Positions 19,663-27,649 of a stretch of 39,051 nucleotides of DNA are shown piece after piece. Origin of the DNA: Rhodospirillaceae bacterium Spongia-Bin9 (lineage in GTDB: Bacteria > Pseudomonadota > Alphaproteobacteria > Bin65); assembly GCA_900197615.1 (NCBI GenBank), contig FZLR01000021.1:1-39051 (forward strand), in the 5' to 3' direction. The notes beneath the pieces are model-generated. The model saw nothing but the letters and a program-made list of their open reading frames with translations, was not told the origin of the DNA and made no database searches. Made by a program: the position numbers and the translations under genes. Position 1 is the first letter of the stretch. Every line of letters begins with the position of its first letter.

Positions 19663-20166
19663 GTGGCGGCAGCAAGACCGTTCGGATTCGCAGGCTGGCT
19701 GGCGGTCTGGTTCGGCGCCGGCCTCTCGCCTGTCGCGCCGGGCACCGCCGGCTCGCTTGCCGCCCTGCCCTTCGGCGCCGCGCTGCTGTGGGCCGGCGGC
19801 GCCTGGGGCTGGCTGTGGCTCGGCCTGGCCACCCTGCTGCTGTTGCCGCTGGGCGCCTGGGCGGCAGCGCACTACGACCGCCAGACCGGCGGCCACGATG
19901 CCGGGGCGATCGTCGTCGACGAGGTTGCCGGCCAATGGATCGCCCTGCTGCCGGTCGCCCCGATTTCGGTTTCAGGGAACGCCTGGTGGCAATTTCTGGC
20001 GGCTTTCGGCCTGTTCCGGCTGTTCGATATTGCGAAGCCCTGGCCGATCGGATGGATCGACCGGCGGATACAGGGTGGCTGGGGCGTCATGGCGGACGAT
20101 GTCGTCGCCGGCCTGTATGCCGGGGTCCTGACATGGCTGGCCATTCGACTGGAGCCGACCCTGTGA
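19663..20166 (+). CDS. pgpA: Phosphatidylglycerophosphatase A
   Basis: This 167-residue membrane protein dephosphorylates phosphatidylglycerophosphate to phosphatidylglycerol. It contains WFGAGLSPVAPGTAGS near the N-terminus, DAGAIVVDEVAGQW (Asp/Glu metal site) in the middle and GVMADDVVAGLYAG near the end, all family signatures, with several hydrophobic helices between. The GTG at 19663, one base after the ispDF stop, gives the expected length. The stop overlaps the next start (GTGA). Confidence 0.93.
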   Translation: MAAARPFGFAGWLAVWFGAGLSPVAPGTAGSLAALPFGAALLWAGGAWGWLWLGLATLLLLPLGAWAAAHYDRQTGGHDAGAIVVDEVAGQWIALLPVAPISVSGNAWWQFLAAFGLFRLFDIAKPWPIGWIDRRIQGGWGVMADDVVAGLYAGVLTWLAIRLEPTL

Positions 20167-20669
20167 CCCCGGAAGAACGGCCCGTCGACCCGGCTTCCCT
20201 CCTGCAGGCGGCGCGCCAGGCCGGCCTCAGGATCGCCACCGCCGAATCCTGCACCGGCGGCATGGTGGCGGCTGCGTTGACCGACATCGCCGGGTCATCC
20301 GATGTCTTCGAGCGCGGTTTCGTGACCTATTCCAACGAGGCCAAGGCGGAATTGCTCGGGGTCGATCCGGCGCTCACCGGACCGGGCGGCCCCGGCGCCG
20401 TCAGCGAACCGGTCGCCCGCGCCATGGCTGAAGGCGCGATCCGGCATTCCCGGGCAGACATCGCCGTGTCGGTCACCGGAATTGCCGGCCCGGGTGGCGG
20501 CACGGCCGAAAAACCCATCGGGCTCGTCCATTTCGGCTGGTCGGCCCGGGGCGGCGCGAGCGGCGCGGACCGTCGCAATTTTGGCGGCGACCGCCAAGGA
20601 ATCCGGAACGCCGCAACGCAGCACGCCCTTGCTTTGCTCGTCCGGGCGATCGGCGGCCGGAAATCATGA
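20163..20669 (+). CDS. CinA C-terminal domain protein (NMN amidohydrolase, PncC-type)
   Basis: This 168-residue protein corresponds to the CinA C-terminal deamidase domain that converts nicotinamide mononucleotide to nicotinate mononucleotide. It has the motifs TAESCTGGMVAAALTDIAG, GFVTYSNEAK and SVTGIAGPGGGTAEKPIGLV. The N-terminal MoaB-like domain of full CinA is absent. Start GTG at 20163 overlaps the pgpA stop; the stop overlaps the CPBP start (ATGA at 20666-20669). The order ispDF-pgpA-cinA is widely conserved in Alphaproteobacteria. Confidence 0.93.
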   Translation: MTPEERPVDPASLLQAARQAGLRIATAESCTGGMVAAALTDIAGSSDVFERGFVTYSNEAKAELLGVDPALTGPGGPGAVSEPVARAMAEGAIRHSRADIAVSVTGIAGPGGGTAEKPIGLVHFGWSARGGASGADRRNFGGDRQGIRNAATQHALALLVRAIGGRKS

Positions 20670-21406
20670 GCGCAACGCCGGCCACAATGCAGACGCCGCC
20701 CAAGCCGATCGCCGGCCGCGACCTGCTGATTGCCGTCGGCGTGGCCGTCCTGGTCTACGCCTTCGCGGTCCAGTTCGTGCCCCTGCTGAGAAGCGAGCCG
20801 ATGACCGGAGCGCGGCAGCAGATCGTTCTGATCGGCTATCTTGCGGTCAACCTGGCGGCGTTCGGCGCCGCTATTGCGGCAATACTGCTGCGCAGTTCCG
20901 GCTACACTTGGCAGGATCTCGGAATCAGGCCGGCTGGCGACCGCTGGAAGCGGTTGGCGATCGGGCTGGGAATCGCCGCCACGCCGCTCGCCTTCGCACT
21001 CGGCCTGATGCTCCGCCGGACCCTGAACCTGGACCCGCCCGGCGCCGAATTTCTCGTGCCGCTCGATTTTTCCTGGGTCGCCGCCGCCACGATCGTCCTC
21101 TACGGCGGCATTGCGGTGCCGATTTTCGAAGAACTGTTCTTCCGGGGCCTGGTTTTTTCCTGGCTGCGCAACCGGATGGCCGCGGCAAGCGCCATTCCAC
21201 TCAGCGCCCTTGTCTTTGCGCTCGTGCATTGGCGGGTCGAAGTGATGGTCGTCGCCTTTGCGATGGGCTGCCTGCTGGCCTGGCTCTACGAAAAATCCAG
21301 ATCGATCCTGCCCTGCATCCTGCTGCACCAGTCGTTCAACATCGCGCAGCTGGTTCTGGTCTACGGCGCGGTAGCGCTCACCCCCGACCGCAGCGGGCTC
21401 GGCTAG
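20666..21406 (+). CDS. CPBP family intramembrane glutamic endopeptidase
   Basis: This 246-residue polytopic membrane protein has at least six hydrophobic segments. The Abi/CPBP protease motifs are present: FEELFFRG (catalytic Glu pair) near residue 155, a His in FALVHWR, and LLHQSFN near residue 220. Members process CAAX-like proteins or protect against bacteriocins; the role here is unknown. It overlaps the cinA stop and ends three bases before the convergent ratA-like gene. Confidence 0.88.
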   Translation: MSATPATMQTPPKPIAGRDLLIAVGVAVLVYAFAVQFVPLLRSEPMTGARQQIVLIGYLAVNLAAFGAAIAAILLRSSGYTWQDLGIRPAGDRWKRLAIGLGIAATPLAFALGLMLRRTLNLDPPGAEFLVPLDFSWVAAATIVLYGGIAVPIFEELFFRGLVFSWLRNRMAAASAIPLSALVFALVHWRVEVMVVAFAMGCLLAWLYEKSRSILPCILLHQSFNIAQLVLVYGAVALTPDRSGLG

Positions 21407-21409
21407 GGT

Positions 21410-21892
21410 CTATGCGGGGTTTTCGCGGGGCGCGGCGGACGGGGTCTTCCCGATTGCAGCGGGATCGCCGTAGAGCTTGCGGGCCCGGCCTTCGAAGGCC
21501 GAGACCATCTTGCGCACGGCTTCGTTGAACAACGCCCCGATAAGCCGTTGAAGCAGGCGGGATTTGAATTCGAAGTCGAGAAAGAATTCGATTTCGCAGC
21601 CGTCCGGGTGCGGCGCGAATTTCCAGTGGTTTTCCAGATAGCGGAACGGCCCCTCGGTATAGGTCACGTCGATGCGACCGGGCCGGGCGAGGATTACCCG
21701 CGAGGTATAGCGTTCGCGGATCATCCTGAAGCCGACCAGAAGGTCCGCCACGATCAGCGTCTCGGTCTGCCGGCGGATACGCGCGCCCATGACCCAGGGC
21801 AGGAACTCCGGATAGCGCTTCACGTCGGCAACCAGATCGAACATCTGCTCCGGCGCATAAGGCAGGATCGCGGTCTGCCGGTGTTCAGGCAT
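21410..21892 (-). CDS. RatA/COQ10-like START-domain protein
   Basis: This 160-residue protein is of the polyketide cyclase/COQ10 type. [22 protein letters not shown] at the N-terminus (residues 12-33), a [10 protein letters not shown] region, and a C-terminal helix that would close the lipid pocket are typical. Relatives bind ubiquinone and support respiration; the E. coli homologue was called RatA. It overlaps the end of lipA by eight bases, and this lipA-linked placement is common in Alphaproteobacteria. Confidence 0.87.
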   Translation of the reverse strand: MPEHRQTAILPYAPEQMFDLVADVKRYPEFLPWVMGARIRRQTETLIVADLLVGFRMIRERYTSRVILARPGRIDVTYTEGPFRYLENHWKFAPHPDGCEIEFFLDFEFKSRLLQRLIGALFNEAVRKMVSAFEGRARKLYGDPAAIGKTPSAAPRENPA

Positions 21893-22871
21893 CGCCCTGC
21901 CGGTTCGCCGCCCGCTCGGCCGCGCGCGCCGCCTTCAGACGGGCGAAATCGTCGCCGGCGAGATAGGAGCTGCGGGTGAGCGGTGACGCGGAGACCATCA
22001 GGAAGCCCTTGCCGTAGGCCATTTTCTCGTAGGCCCGGAATGCGTCGGGATGAACGAAACGGTCGACGGGCGCATGCTTGCGCGTCGGCTGCAGATACTG
22101 GCCGACGGTGAGGAAATCGACATCGGCCGAGCGCAGGTCGTCCATGACCTGGTAGACCTCCTCCTTCGTCTCGCCCAGGCCGACCATGAGACCGGACTTG
22201 GTGAAGATCGACGGATCGATTTCCTTGACGTGCTGGAGCAGGCGCAGCGAAACGAAATAGCGCGCGCCCGGCCGGATGTTCGGGTAGAGCCGCGGCACCG
22301 TCTCCAGATTGTGGTTGAACACGTCCGGCCGGGTCTGGACAACCTTCTCGACCGCCCCCGGCTTGTGCAGGAAATCCGGCGTCAGGATCTCGACGGTCGT
22401 CTGCGGCGCATGGCGGCGCAGGGCGCGTACGGTCTGGACGAAATGCCCCGCGCCGCCGTCCGGCAGGTCGTCCCGGTCCACCGACGTGACGACGATATGC
22501 TCCAGATCGAGCCGCGCGGCGGCCAGGCCGACATTTTCCGGCTCGTGGGGATCGAGCAGATCCGGCAGGCCGGTCTCGACGTTGCAGAAGGCGCAGGCGC
22601 GGGTGCAGACGCTGCCCAGGATCATGAAGGTGGCGTGCTTCTTCGCCCAGCATTCGCCGATATTGGGGCAGGCCGCTTCTTCGCAGACCGTCGCGAGATT
22701 GTGATCCCGGACCAGCTTCCGGGTCGCGTTGAAGGCGTCGCCGGCCGGCGCCCTGACGCGGATCCAGTCGGGCTTGCGCCGGATCGGCGTATCCGGCCGG
22801 TGCGCCTTTTCGGGATGCCGCGGCTTGGCCCGGTCCCCGTCGCGGACGGCTGCAGAGTCGGGAATCGCCAT
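21885..22871 (-). CDS. lipA: Lipoyl synthase
   Basis: This 328-residue radical SAM enzyme inserts two sulfurs into protein-bound octanoyl groups. The auxiliary cluster motif CX4CX5C is C63, C68 and C74 (in [12 protein letters not shown]), and the radical SAM CX3CX2C is C89, C93 and C96 (in CTRACAFC). The C-terminal RSSYLAGDD is the typical RSSY motif. A perfect 14-bp inverted repeat has one arm directly against the start codon, over the ribosome-binding region. Confidence 0.97.
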   Translation of the reverse strand: MAIPDSAAVRDGDRAKPRHPEKAHRPDTPIRRKPDWIRVRAPAGDAFNATRKLVRDHNLATVCEEAACPNIGECWAKKHATFMILGSVCTRACAFCNVETGLPDLLDPHEPENVGLAAARLDLEHIVVTSVDRDDLPDGGAGHFVQTVRALRRHAPQTTVEILTPDFLHKPGAVEKVVQTRPDVFNHNLETVPRLYPNIRPGARYFVSLRLLQHVKEIDPSIFTKSGLMVGLGETKEEVYQVMDDLRSADVDFLTVGQYLQPTRKHAPVDRFVHPDAFRAYEKMAYGKGFLMVSASPLTRSSYLAGDDFARLKAARAAERAANRQGDA

Positions 22872-22873
22872 GA

Positions 22874-22970
22874 CCCGGAAATGCCCCCTCGCCCCTGCGC
22901 GTTCAAGGTGCGATTGCGCGCGGGACCGCCCGAAGCTCGTCGTTTCCCTTCAATTCGGGGCATTTCCGGG
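22874..22970 (-). promoter_or_regulatory. Perfect 14-bp inverted repeat over the lipA ribosome-binding region
   Basis: CCCGGAAATGCCCC at 22874-22887 and GGGGCATTTCCGGG at 22957-22970 are exact reverse complements, with 69 bases between them. The proximal arm ends two bases before the lipA ATG. In a transcript that includes both arms the stem would hide the lipA translation start. It could equally be a mobile repeat. No known riboswitch class was recognised. Confidence 0.55.
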
Positions 22971-22987
22971 CAGCGGGATCGGGCGGT

Positions 22988-23284
22988 TCAGCCGATCACG
23001 CGGTCGGAACGGAAGTTCTCGGCGTAGCTCTTGGGCTTTACGGTCCGCTCCCGCGGCACGCGGACCTGAAAGTCGATGCCCTTGCGTTTGCAGAAGGCGA
23101 TTGCCTCGTCCTTTGTCTCGAAGCCCATCCTGACCTGCTGGCCGGTATCCGACGACGAGGTCCAGCCGGTCACCGGGTCCTGTTTCTGGGCCGCCTGCGG
23201 TTCGTATTCGACAATCCAGTTCCTGGCGTTGCCGCGGCCGGATTGCATGGCTGTCTTGGCCGGACGGTAGATGCGCGCGCGCAT
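22988..23284 (-). CDS. NADH dehydrogenase accessory subunit, NDUFS4/ETC complex I 18-kDa type
   Basis: This 98-residue protein matches the small alphaproteobacterial and mitochondrial complex I accessory subunit. It has MRARIYRPAKTAMQSG, then NWIVEYEP, MGFETKDEAIAFCKRKG and a C-terminal PKSYAENF signature. In mitochondria the homologue stabilises the electron-input module of complex I. Here it is alone, next to tRNA-Pro, as often in Alphaproteobacteria. It is upstream of lipA in the same direction and may share its transcript. Confidence 0.93.
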   Translation of the reverse strand: MRARIYRPAKTAMQSGRGNARNWIVEYEPQAAQKQDPVTGWTSSSDTGQQVRMGFETKDEAIAFCKRKGIDFQVRVPRERTVKPKSYAENFRSDRVIG

Positions 23285-23315
23285 GGCTCAGTTCCGAATT
23301 CCGATAGTCCTTGCC

Positions 23316-23392
23316 TGGTCGGGGCGGACGGATTCGAACCGCCGGCTTCCTGCTCCCAAAGCAGGTGCTCTACCTGGCTGAGCTACGCCCCG
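23316..23392 (-). tRNA. tRNA-Pro, anticodon TGG
   Basis: This 77-base cloverleaf on the - strand has acceptor arms CGGGGCG and CGCCCCG, discriminator A and an encoded CCA. The anticodon arm is CCTGC-TTTGGGA-GCAGG, giving anticodon TGG, which reads CCA/CCG-type proline codons. The T-arm contains GGTTCGAATCC. No duplicated 3' end was seen near the integrases, so there is no sign that this tRNA is the island's attachment site. Confidence 0.95.
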
Positions 23393-23534
23393 GTCTGTGC
23401 CTGCCGATAGCCGATGCGGCGGCGGGCGGCAAGCGCTTGTCGTATCGATGATGGTGTGTCGCCGACGCTGTGATATCAAGGCGCAACCTTCGCTGCCGGG
23501 TCCGGCGGCCGTACTCCCTGCACAGGATTACCCC

Positions 23535-24203
23535 ATGTCCCGTCGCACCGGCCATCTCACCGACGCGCTCCACGCCTACATGCTGCGCTGGGGAGTCGAC
23601 GAACCCGCCCCGGTCAGGGCGCTGCGCGAAGATACCCACAAACTGGCTCAGGACGGCATGCAGAGTTCGCCGGAACAGGTCCAGTTCATGGCCCTGCTCG
23701 CCGGCGCGATCGGCGCCCGCCGGTTCCTCGAAGTCGGCACCTTCACCGGCTACACCAGCCTGCGCATGGCGATGGCGCTGCCCGAGGGCGGCCGGGTCGT
23801 GGCCTGCGACATCACCGATGAATTCGTCGAGGCGGCCGGCCGCAAACATTGGCGCGACTCCCGAATGGAGGACCGTATCGACCTGCGCATCGGGCCGGCG
23901 CTGGAAACGCTCGAGACGCTGCTGGACAATCCCGGTCCGGACAGTTTCGATATGGCGTTCATCGACGCCAACAAGAAGGATTACCCGGCGTATTTCGGCT
24001 TTTGCGCAAAACTCGTCCGGCCCAACGGCCTGATCCTGCTCGATAATGTCTTCTGGGGCGGCCGGGTCGCCGACCCGGATGAAGCGGAAAAATCGACGGT
24101 CGCAATCCGGAAGGCGACGCGCCAGGCCTATGAACGGGACGACTTCGAGGTTTCCATGCTGCCGGTCGGCGACGGCGTGCTGATGGCGCGCCGCCTGCGC
24201 TAG
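23535..24203 (+). CDS. O-methyltransferase family 3 (CCoAOMT-like), SAM-dependent
   Basis: This 222-residue class I methyltransferase has SAM motif I FLEVGTFTGYTSLRMA (about 57-72), motif II VVACDITDEF, the metal-binding region MAFIDANKKDY, and LLDNVFWGGRV. These are the signatures of the caffeoyl-CoA/catechol O-methyltransferase family. The small-molecule acceptor is unknown. ATG 23535 has AGGAT a few bases upstream and matches the family start; the frame is open to 23397 without homology. It ends convergent with the deacetylase-like gene, with a four-base overlap. Confidence 0.9.
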   Translation: MSRRTGHLTDALHAYMLRWGVDEPAPVRALREDTHKLAQDGMQSSPEQVQFMALLAGAIGARRFLEVGTFTGYTSLRMAMALPEGGRVVACDITDEFVEAAGRKHWRDSRMEDRIDLRIGPALETLETLLDNPGPDSFDMAFIDANKKDYPAYFGFCAKLVRPNGLILLDNVFWGGRVADPDEAEKSTVAIRKATRQAYERDDFEVSMLPVGDGVLMARRLR

Positions 24204-25246
24204 CCGGCCTCGTCGCCGATCGATGTGAACCACGCCTCCGGCGGATTGCGCCCGCGGGAATGGCTCCAGGTCACGGCCCGCAGAACGGCCTCGGCTTCCG
24301 GTCCGATCGGTTTTTCCGCCTCCAGTCCGTTCAGGACGCCCCACACCCGGGTCCAGCAGCGCGCTGTCGCCCAGGGGTTGTAACCGCCGCCGCCCGTGAC
24401 CAGCAGGCGCGGGCTCAGGGTCATCGCCGCACGGGCCAGCCGGGCATGGCTTGCGTTCGTCAAGGCCAGCCCGCTCATCGGATCGGCCTCCAGCGCATCG
24501 GCGCCGCATTGCAGGAACAGGAGTTGCGGATCGAAGGTGCGGACCGCCGGAAGAATTTCCGAATTCATCAACGATTCTAAGTCGTTGTCGCCGAAGCCTG
24601 CGGGCACGGGATAGTTGTGGATGTGCCGCGGCGTATCGCTCTCTTTGCCGGTGCGCGGCCAGCGGCCGGCCTCGTGCACGGACAGGATCATCACGCGCGG
24701 ATCGTCGGCCAGAGCGATCTCGACACCGTCGCAGTGATGGGCGTCGATATCCAGATAGGCGACCCGCGTAGCGCCCTTGTCGAGAGCGGCAAGGATGCCG
24801 AGCACCGGATCGTTGAAGAAGCAGAAGCCGCTCGCCCGGTCCTTCAGGCCGTGATGGGTGCCGCCGGCCGGGCTGAAGACGACGCCGCCCTTTTGCAGCA
24901 GTTCGATGGCGTGCAGCGTAGCGCCGGCCGCCGTCGCCGGGCGCCGGAAAACTTCGCCGAAGACCGGATTGCCGTTGACGCCGAGGTTGAATCGCGTGCG
25001 CTGTTCCGGCGTCGCGACCCGGTCGCGCTCGCATTGCCGGACGGCCGCTACATAGTCGGGATCGTGAAACCGGGTGAGTTGCTCGACGGAAGCGACAGGG
25101 CTGTCGACATATCGGTCCGCCGGCAGCCAACCGAGCGCGCGGCACAGGTCGACCGCGAGGGAAACCCACGGGATTGCCAGCGGATGTTTGCCGCCGTACC
25201 GCGACCGCCGGTAAATCTCGCTACCGATGAAACGGGGTTTGGCCAT
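24200..25246 (-). CDS. Histone deacetylase family protein (AcuC/HDAC-like)
   Basis: This 348-residue zinc hydrolase of the arginase/deacetylase fold has GGTHHG (His131-His132, catalytic pair), DIDAHHCDG (D168 and H170 as zinc ligands), LFLQCGADALEADP, and the GGGGYN loop near residue 308. Bacterial members remove acetyl groups from acetyl-CoA synthetase, acetylpolyamines or other small molecules. The target here is unknown. It is the last recognisable core gene before the gene-poor spacer and the island. Confidence 0.92.
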   Translation of the reverse strand: MAKPRFIGSEIYRRSRYGGKHPLAIPWVSLAVDLCRALGWLPADRYVDSPVASVEQLTRFHDPDYVAAVRQCERDRVATPEQRTRFNLGVNGNPVFGEVFRRPATAAGATLHAIELLQKGGVVFSPAGGTHHGLKDRASGFCFFNDPVLGILAALDKGATRVAYLDIDAHHCDGVEIALADDPRVMILSVHEAGRWPRTGKESDTPRHIHNYPVPAGFGDNDLESLMNSEILPAVRTFDPQLLFLQCGADALEADPMSGLALTNASHARLARAAMTLSPRLLVTGGGGYNPWATARCWTRVWGVLNGLEAEKPIGPEAEAVLRAVTWSHSRGRNPPEAWFTSIGDEAG

Positions 25247-25430
25247 GACAACGCGGAAATAGCGCGTTCCGCCGGTCGATCCAGCACGCAGCCGCTCCCC
25301 TACACTGTCGGCAAGCGCGAACCTCGCAGATTGTCTGACATCTTACCCATGTATCCGGTTTGCACCCACAAATCCCTCTCCCTCGAGGATTGCCCTGCGA
25401 AAGGCCGCGGGCGTCCGCGGCGCTGTCCCT

Positions 25431-25539
25431 CCCCTTCTTCAGAAGGGGCGGTCGGATGGGGGTGGCGCATCGCCCGTTTCCATTGCGGGCCGCGCTTCGC
25501 CGCAAGGTAACCCTGCCGGCCACCCGCAGCACCCCCATC
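25431..25539. repeat. REP/MITE-like structured element
   Basis: The element starts with a hairpin CCCCTTCT/AGAAGGGG (25431-25438 and 25441-25448). It continues with a 10-bp exact inverted repeat, GATGGGGGTG (25455-25464) and CACCCCCATC (25530-25539), enclosing a further TTGCGG/CCGCAA stem. No open frame with protein character is present. Confidence 0.5.
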
Positions 25540-25559
25540 GACCCCGGATTTAGGCCGGT

Positions 25560-25598
25560 GCGTATCGAAGGAGCCTGCCCTGAGCGAAGACGAAGGGG
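25560..25598. repeat. Dispersed intergenic repeat, partial copy C
   Basis: This segment contains GCGTATCGAAGGAGCCTGCC and CTGAGCGAAGACGAAGGGG, matching the 3' half of copy A at 1740-1777. It sits immediately upstream of an AT-rich block. Confidence 0.65.
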
Positions 25599-25643
25599 CG
25601 TTTCGGCGAACTTATAATAATTACCTATTTTTTGCTTATTTCC

Positions 25644-25672
25644 TTGACATAGCGATTTTTGTCCCCTATGAT
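25644..25672 (+). promoter_or_regulatory. Consensus sigma70-type promoter in the spacer
   Basis: TTGACA (25644-25649) and TATGAT (25667-25672) are separated by exactly 17 bases, inside an AT-rich patch that contrasts with the surroundings. Transcription would run rightward into 25.68-26.46 kb, where no convincing protein is seen. It may drive a non-coding RNA or a long leader to the integrase genes. Confidence 0.6.
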
Positions 25673-25843
25673 TGTTCCCATCAACGCCCGAAATGCGCCC
25701 CGAGTGCTGCGCGGGCGTGTTTTCCATCCGATCCCGACCGCCGATCCCCCCGCCGCCCCGGCCCGAATCGCTGCGGCCCGAATCGTCGAGAAAGCGCCGT
25801 TCCGGCGCATTTTGTGGAAAACGGGGTACGCGCGCCATCCGGG

Positions 25844-26129
25844 TCAGGAAAATCGGCCAACCCTCTGTTTTTCCCGCCTGTTCGCCGGAAATGGTTTGTG
25901 GAAAACCGGGCAAGAGCACAAGGATTATTATCCTTTTATGCGGCCTTTTGCGTCGCAATCGGCAAGACGCTGCGGACCGGCGCTGTCCGGAAAAGCGAGG
26001 CGGTGCAATGCGTTGCCCGCAGCGCCGCGGCCGGCCGTCCCGGCAACTTTTTGCAAAATGAAGAACGGTCTTTCCAGATCAGGGAAACGGGCCAACCGTC
26101 TGGTTTGCAAGCCTATTTTCCGGAATCGG
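25844..26129. repeat. 51-bp imperfect direct repeat pair in the non-coding spacer
   Basis: Units at 25844-25894 and 26079-26129 align without gaps at 38 of 51 positions and share GGCCAACC, TCTG and CCGGAA blocks. Between and around them lie two TGTGGAAAA sites (25813-25821 and 25897-25905) and a small hairpin AAGGAT/ATCCTT at 25920-25935. The stretch 25247-26464 as a whole has no gene I can recognise; long open frames there have no family character. Confidence 0.5.
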
Positions 26130-26235
26130 AAATTGAACGACCGTGCAAAAACGCAGGATGGCTATCCGGCCGTGTCCCGGTTCGGCTCGGCGGCGCCGGA
26201 CAAAACCCGGTCTTTCCCGTCATTCCGGCCGGAGC

Positions 26236-26254
26236 CCCCGGACTAGTTCCGGGG
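26236..26254. repeat. Short hairpin within a repeat-like segment
   Basis: CCCCGGA (26236-26242) and TCCGGGG (26248-26254) form a 7-bp stem with a CTAGT loop. The preceding CCCGTCATTCCGGCCGGAG resembles common dispersed spacer repeats. It is not followed by a T-run. Confidence 0.4.
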
Positions 26255-26283
26255 TCGCATCGAACTGTTGCCAATCCCCGCCA

Positions 26284-26313
26284 TTGCCTGACGTCCGGTG
26301 CCGAGAGTATGAT
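26284..26313 (+). promoter_or_regulatory. Possible promoter of the integrase pair
   Basis: TTGCCT (26284-26289) and TATGAT (26308-26313) are 18 bases apart, followed by an AT-rich stretch. They lie about 150 bases before the first integrase ATG. Confidence 0.4.
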
Positions 26314-26464
26314 AGTGCATTGTAATATTTGATATTTTTCTGCCCTCATCGGCTCTCGGTCCCTTGACTTGCCGCCAAGCATCGCCTTCAATCGCCCCCG
26401 ATTTGATGCCGCCCGTATGCGGTTTGATGACTGGCATGCGGGCATTTCGGGGCGGAGCGCGGCG

Positions 26465-27649
26465 ATGCCGAAACGGAGCACCCTCAGGCTCACCAAGCGG
26501 ATTGTGGACGGGCTGAAGCCCGGCGGCAAGGACGCCATCTTCTGGGACCGCGACCTCGCCGGCTTCGGGGTCAGGGTCCATGCGACCGGGCGCAAGCTCT
26601 ACATCGTCCAGTCGAGGGGACCGGCGGGCCTGAAGCGGGCGATGCTCGGGCCGGCCGGTGAGAAGACCGTCGAGGAGCGCCGCCGCGAGGCGGCGGCGGC
26701 CATCGACCGCATCAAGCGGGGCGAGGACCCGAAGCCGCCGGAACCGGCGCCCGAGCCCACCGTCGCCGACCTGGCGGAACTCTGCCTGAAGAACCATGTC
26801 GCCGCGCGCTGCAAGCCGGCGACGGCGAAGAACTACCGCATGTCCATCGAGCGCCACATCCTGCCGGCGCTGGGAGCCAAGGCGCTGAAGGACGTCGCGC
26901 CGGAAGACGCGGCCGGGCTCCACCACGGGCTGCGCGACACGCCGGCCGCGGCCAACCAGGCGATCTGGGTGCTCTCGAAGATGTTCTCGCTGGCCGAGAG
27001 CTGGGAGATGGTCCCGCCCGGGCGCAACCCCTGCCGGCATGTCCGCCAGTACCGCGACACGCCCCGCGAGCGCTTCCTGACGCCCGACGAGTTCCGGCGC
27101 ATCGGCGATACGCTGAAGACCTTCGAGGCCGAGGGCTCGATGCAGCCCTCGGCCATCGCGGCGATCCGCCTGCTGATGCTGACCGGCTGCCGCTCGGACG
27201 AGATCCTGACCCTGCAATGGGACGACATCGACCGCGCGGCGCGGGTCTTGCGGCTCCGCGATTCGAAAACGGGCCCCCGCATGGTGCCGCTGACCGGGCC
27301 GGTGCTGACGGTGCTGGACGGCATCGAGCGGGAGGACGGCGTTCCCTGGGTGCTCAGGGGCGCAAAGCCGCAGAGCCGTCTGGCCTGCCTGTCCTGGCAC
27401 TGGCGGCGGGTCAGGAAGGCGACGGGGCTCCATGACGTGCGGCTCCACGACTGCCGGCACAGCTACGCCAGCAGGGCGCTGGCGCTCGGCGAGGGCCTGC
27501 CGGTCATCGGGCGCCTGCTCGGCCATGCCCGGGTCGGCACCACCGCCAAATACGCCCACCTGGTGCGCGACGCCGAGAAGGCGGCGGCCGCCAGGACCGG
27601 CGGCAGCATCGCCGCCTGGATCATGCCCGGCGACGCCGAGGCGGCGTGA
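26465..27649 (+). CDS. Tyrosine recombinase/integrase 1 (DUF4102-type N-terminus)
   Basis: This 394-residue P4-like integrase has an N-terminal arm-binding domain with LTKRIVDGLKPGG and FWDRDLAGFGVRV, a core-binding domain about 98-190, and a catalytic domain with R243 (GCRSDE), H328-x-x-R331 (HDCRHSYAS), H354 (LGHARVGTT) and nucleophile Y363. All catalytic residues are present. The ATG at 26465 follows a GGAG site; an upstream in-frame ATG at 26369 lacks family sequence. The last four bases overlap the second integrase (GTGA at 27646-27649), so the two are translated as a pair. Confidence 0.92.
   Translation: MPKRSTLRLTKRIVDGLKPGGKDAIFWDRDLAGFGVRVHATGRKLYIVQSRGPAGLKRAMLGPAGEKTVEERRREAAAAIDRIKRGEDPKPPEPAPEPTVADLAELCLKNHVAARCKPATAKNYRMSIERHILPALGAKALKDVAPEDAAGLHHGLRDTPAAANQAIWVLSKMFSLAESWEMVPPGRNPCRHVRQYRDTPRERFLTPDEFRRIGDTLKTFEAEGSMQPSAIAAIRLLMLTGCRSDEILTLQWDDIDRAARVLRLRDSKTGPRMVPLTGPVLTVLDGIEREDGVPWVLRGAKPQSRLACLSWHWRRVRKATGLHDVRLHDCRHSYASRALALGEGLPVIGRLLGHARVGTTAKYAHLVRDAEKAAAARTGGSIAAWIMPGDAEAA

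Noticed and set aside
23316-23392. tRNA-Pro as the attachment site of the island
   Set aside because: Two core genes lie between it and the integrases, and no repeat of its 3' end was found near the island.
25813-25935. Possible replication origin (TGTGGAAAA boxes and an AT-rich patch)
   Set aside because: Only two mismatched boxes are present and there is no replication gene nearby; too weak to call an origin.
25659-26246. 195-codon + strand frame downstream of the strong promoter
   Set aside because: Its composition changes along its length, no domain is recognisable, and it contains the 51-bp repeat units in different codon contexts; I treat the region as non-coding.
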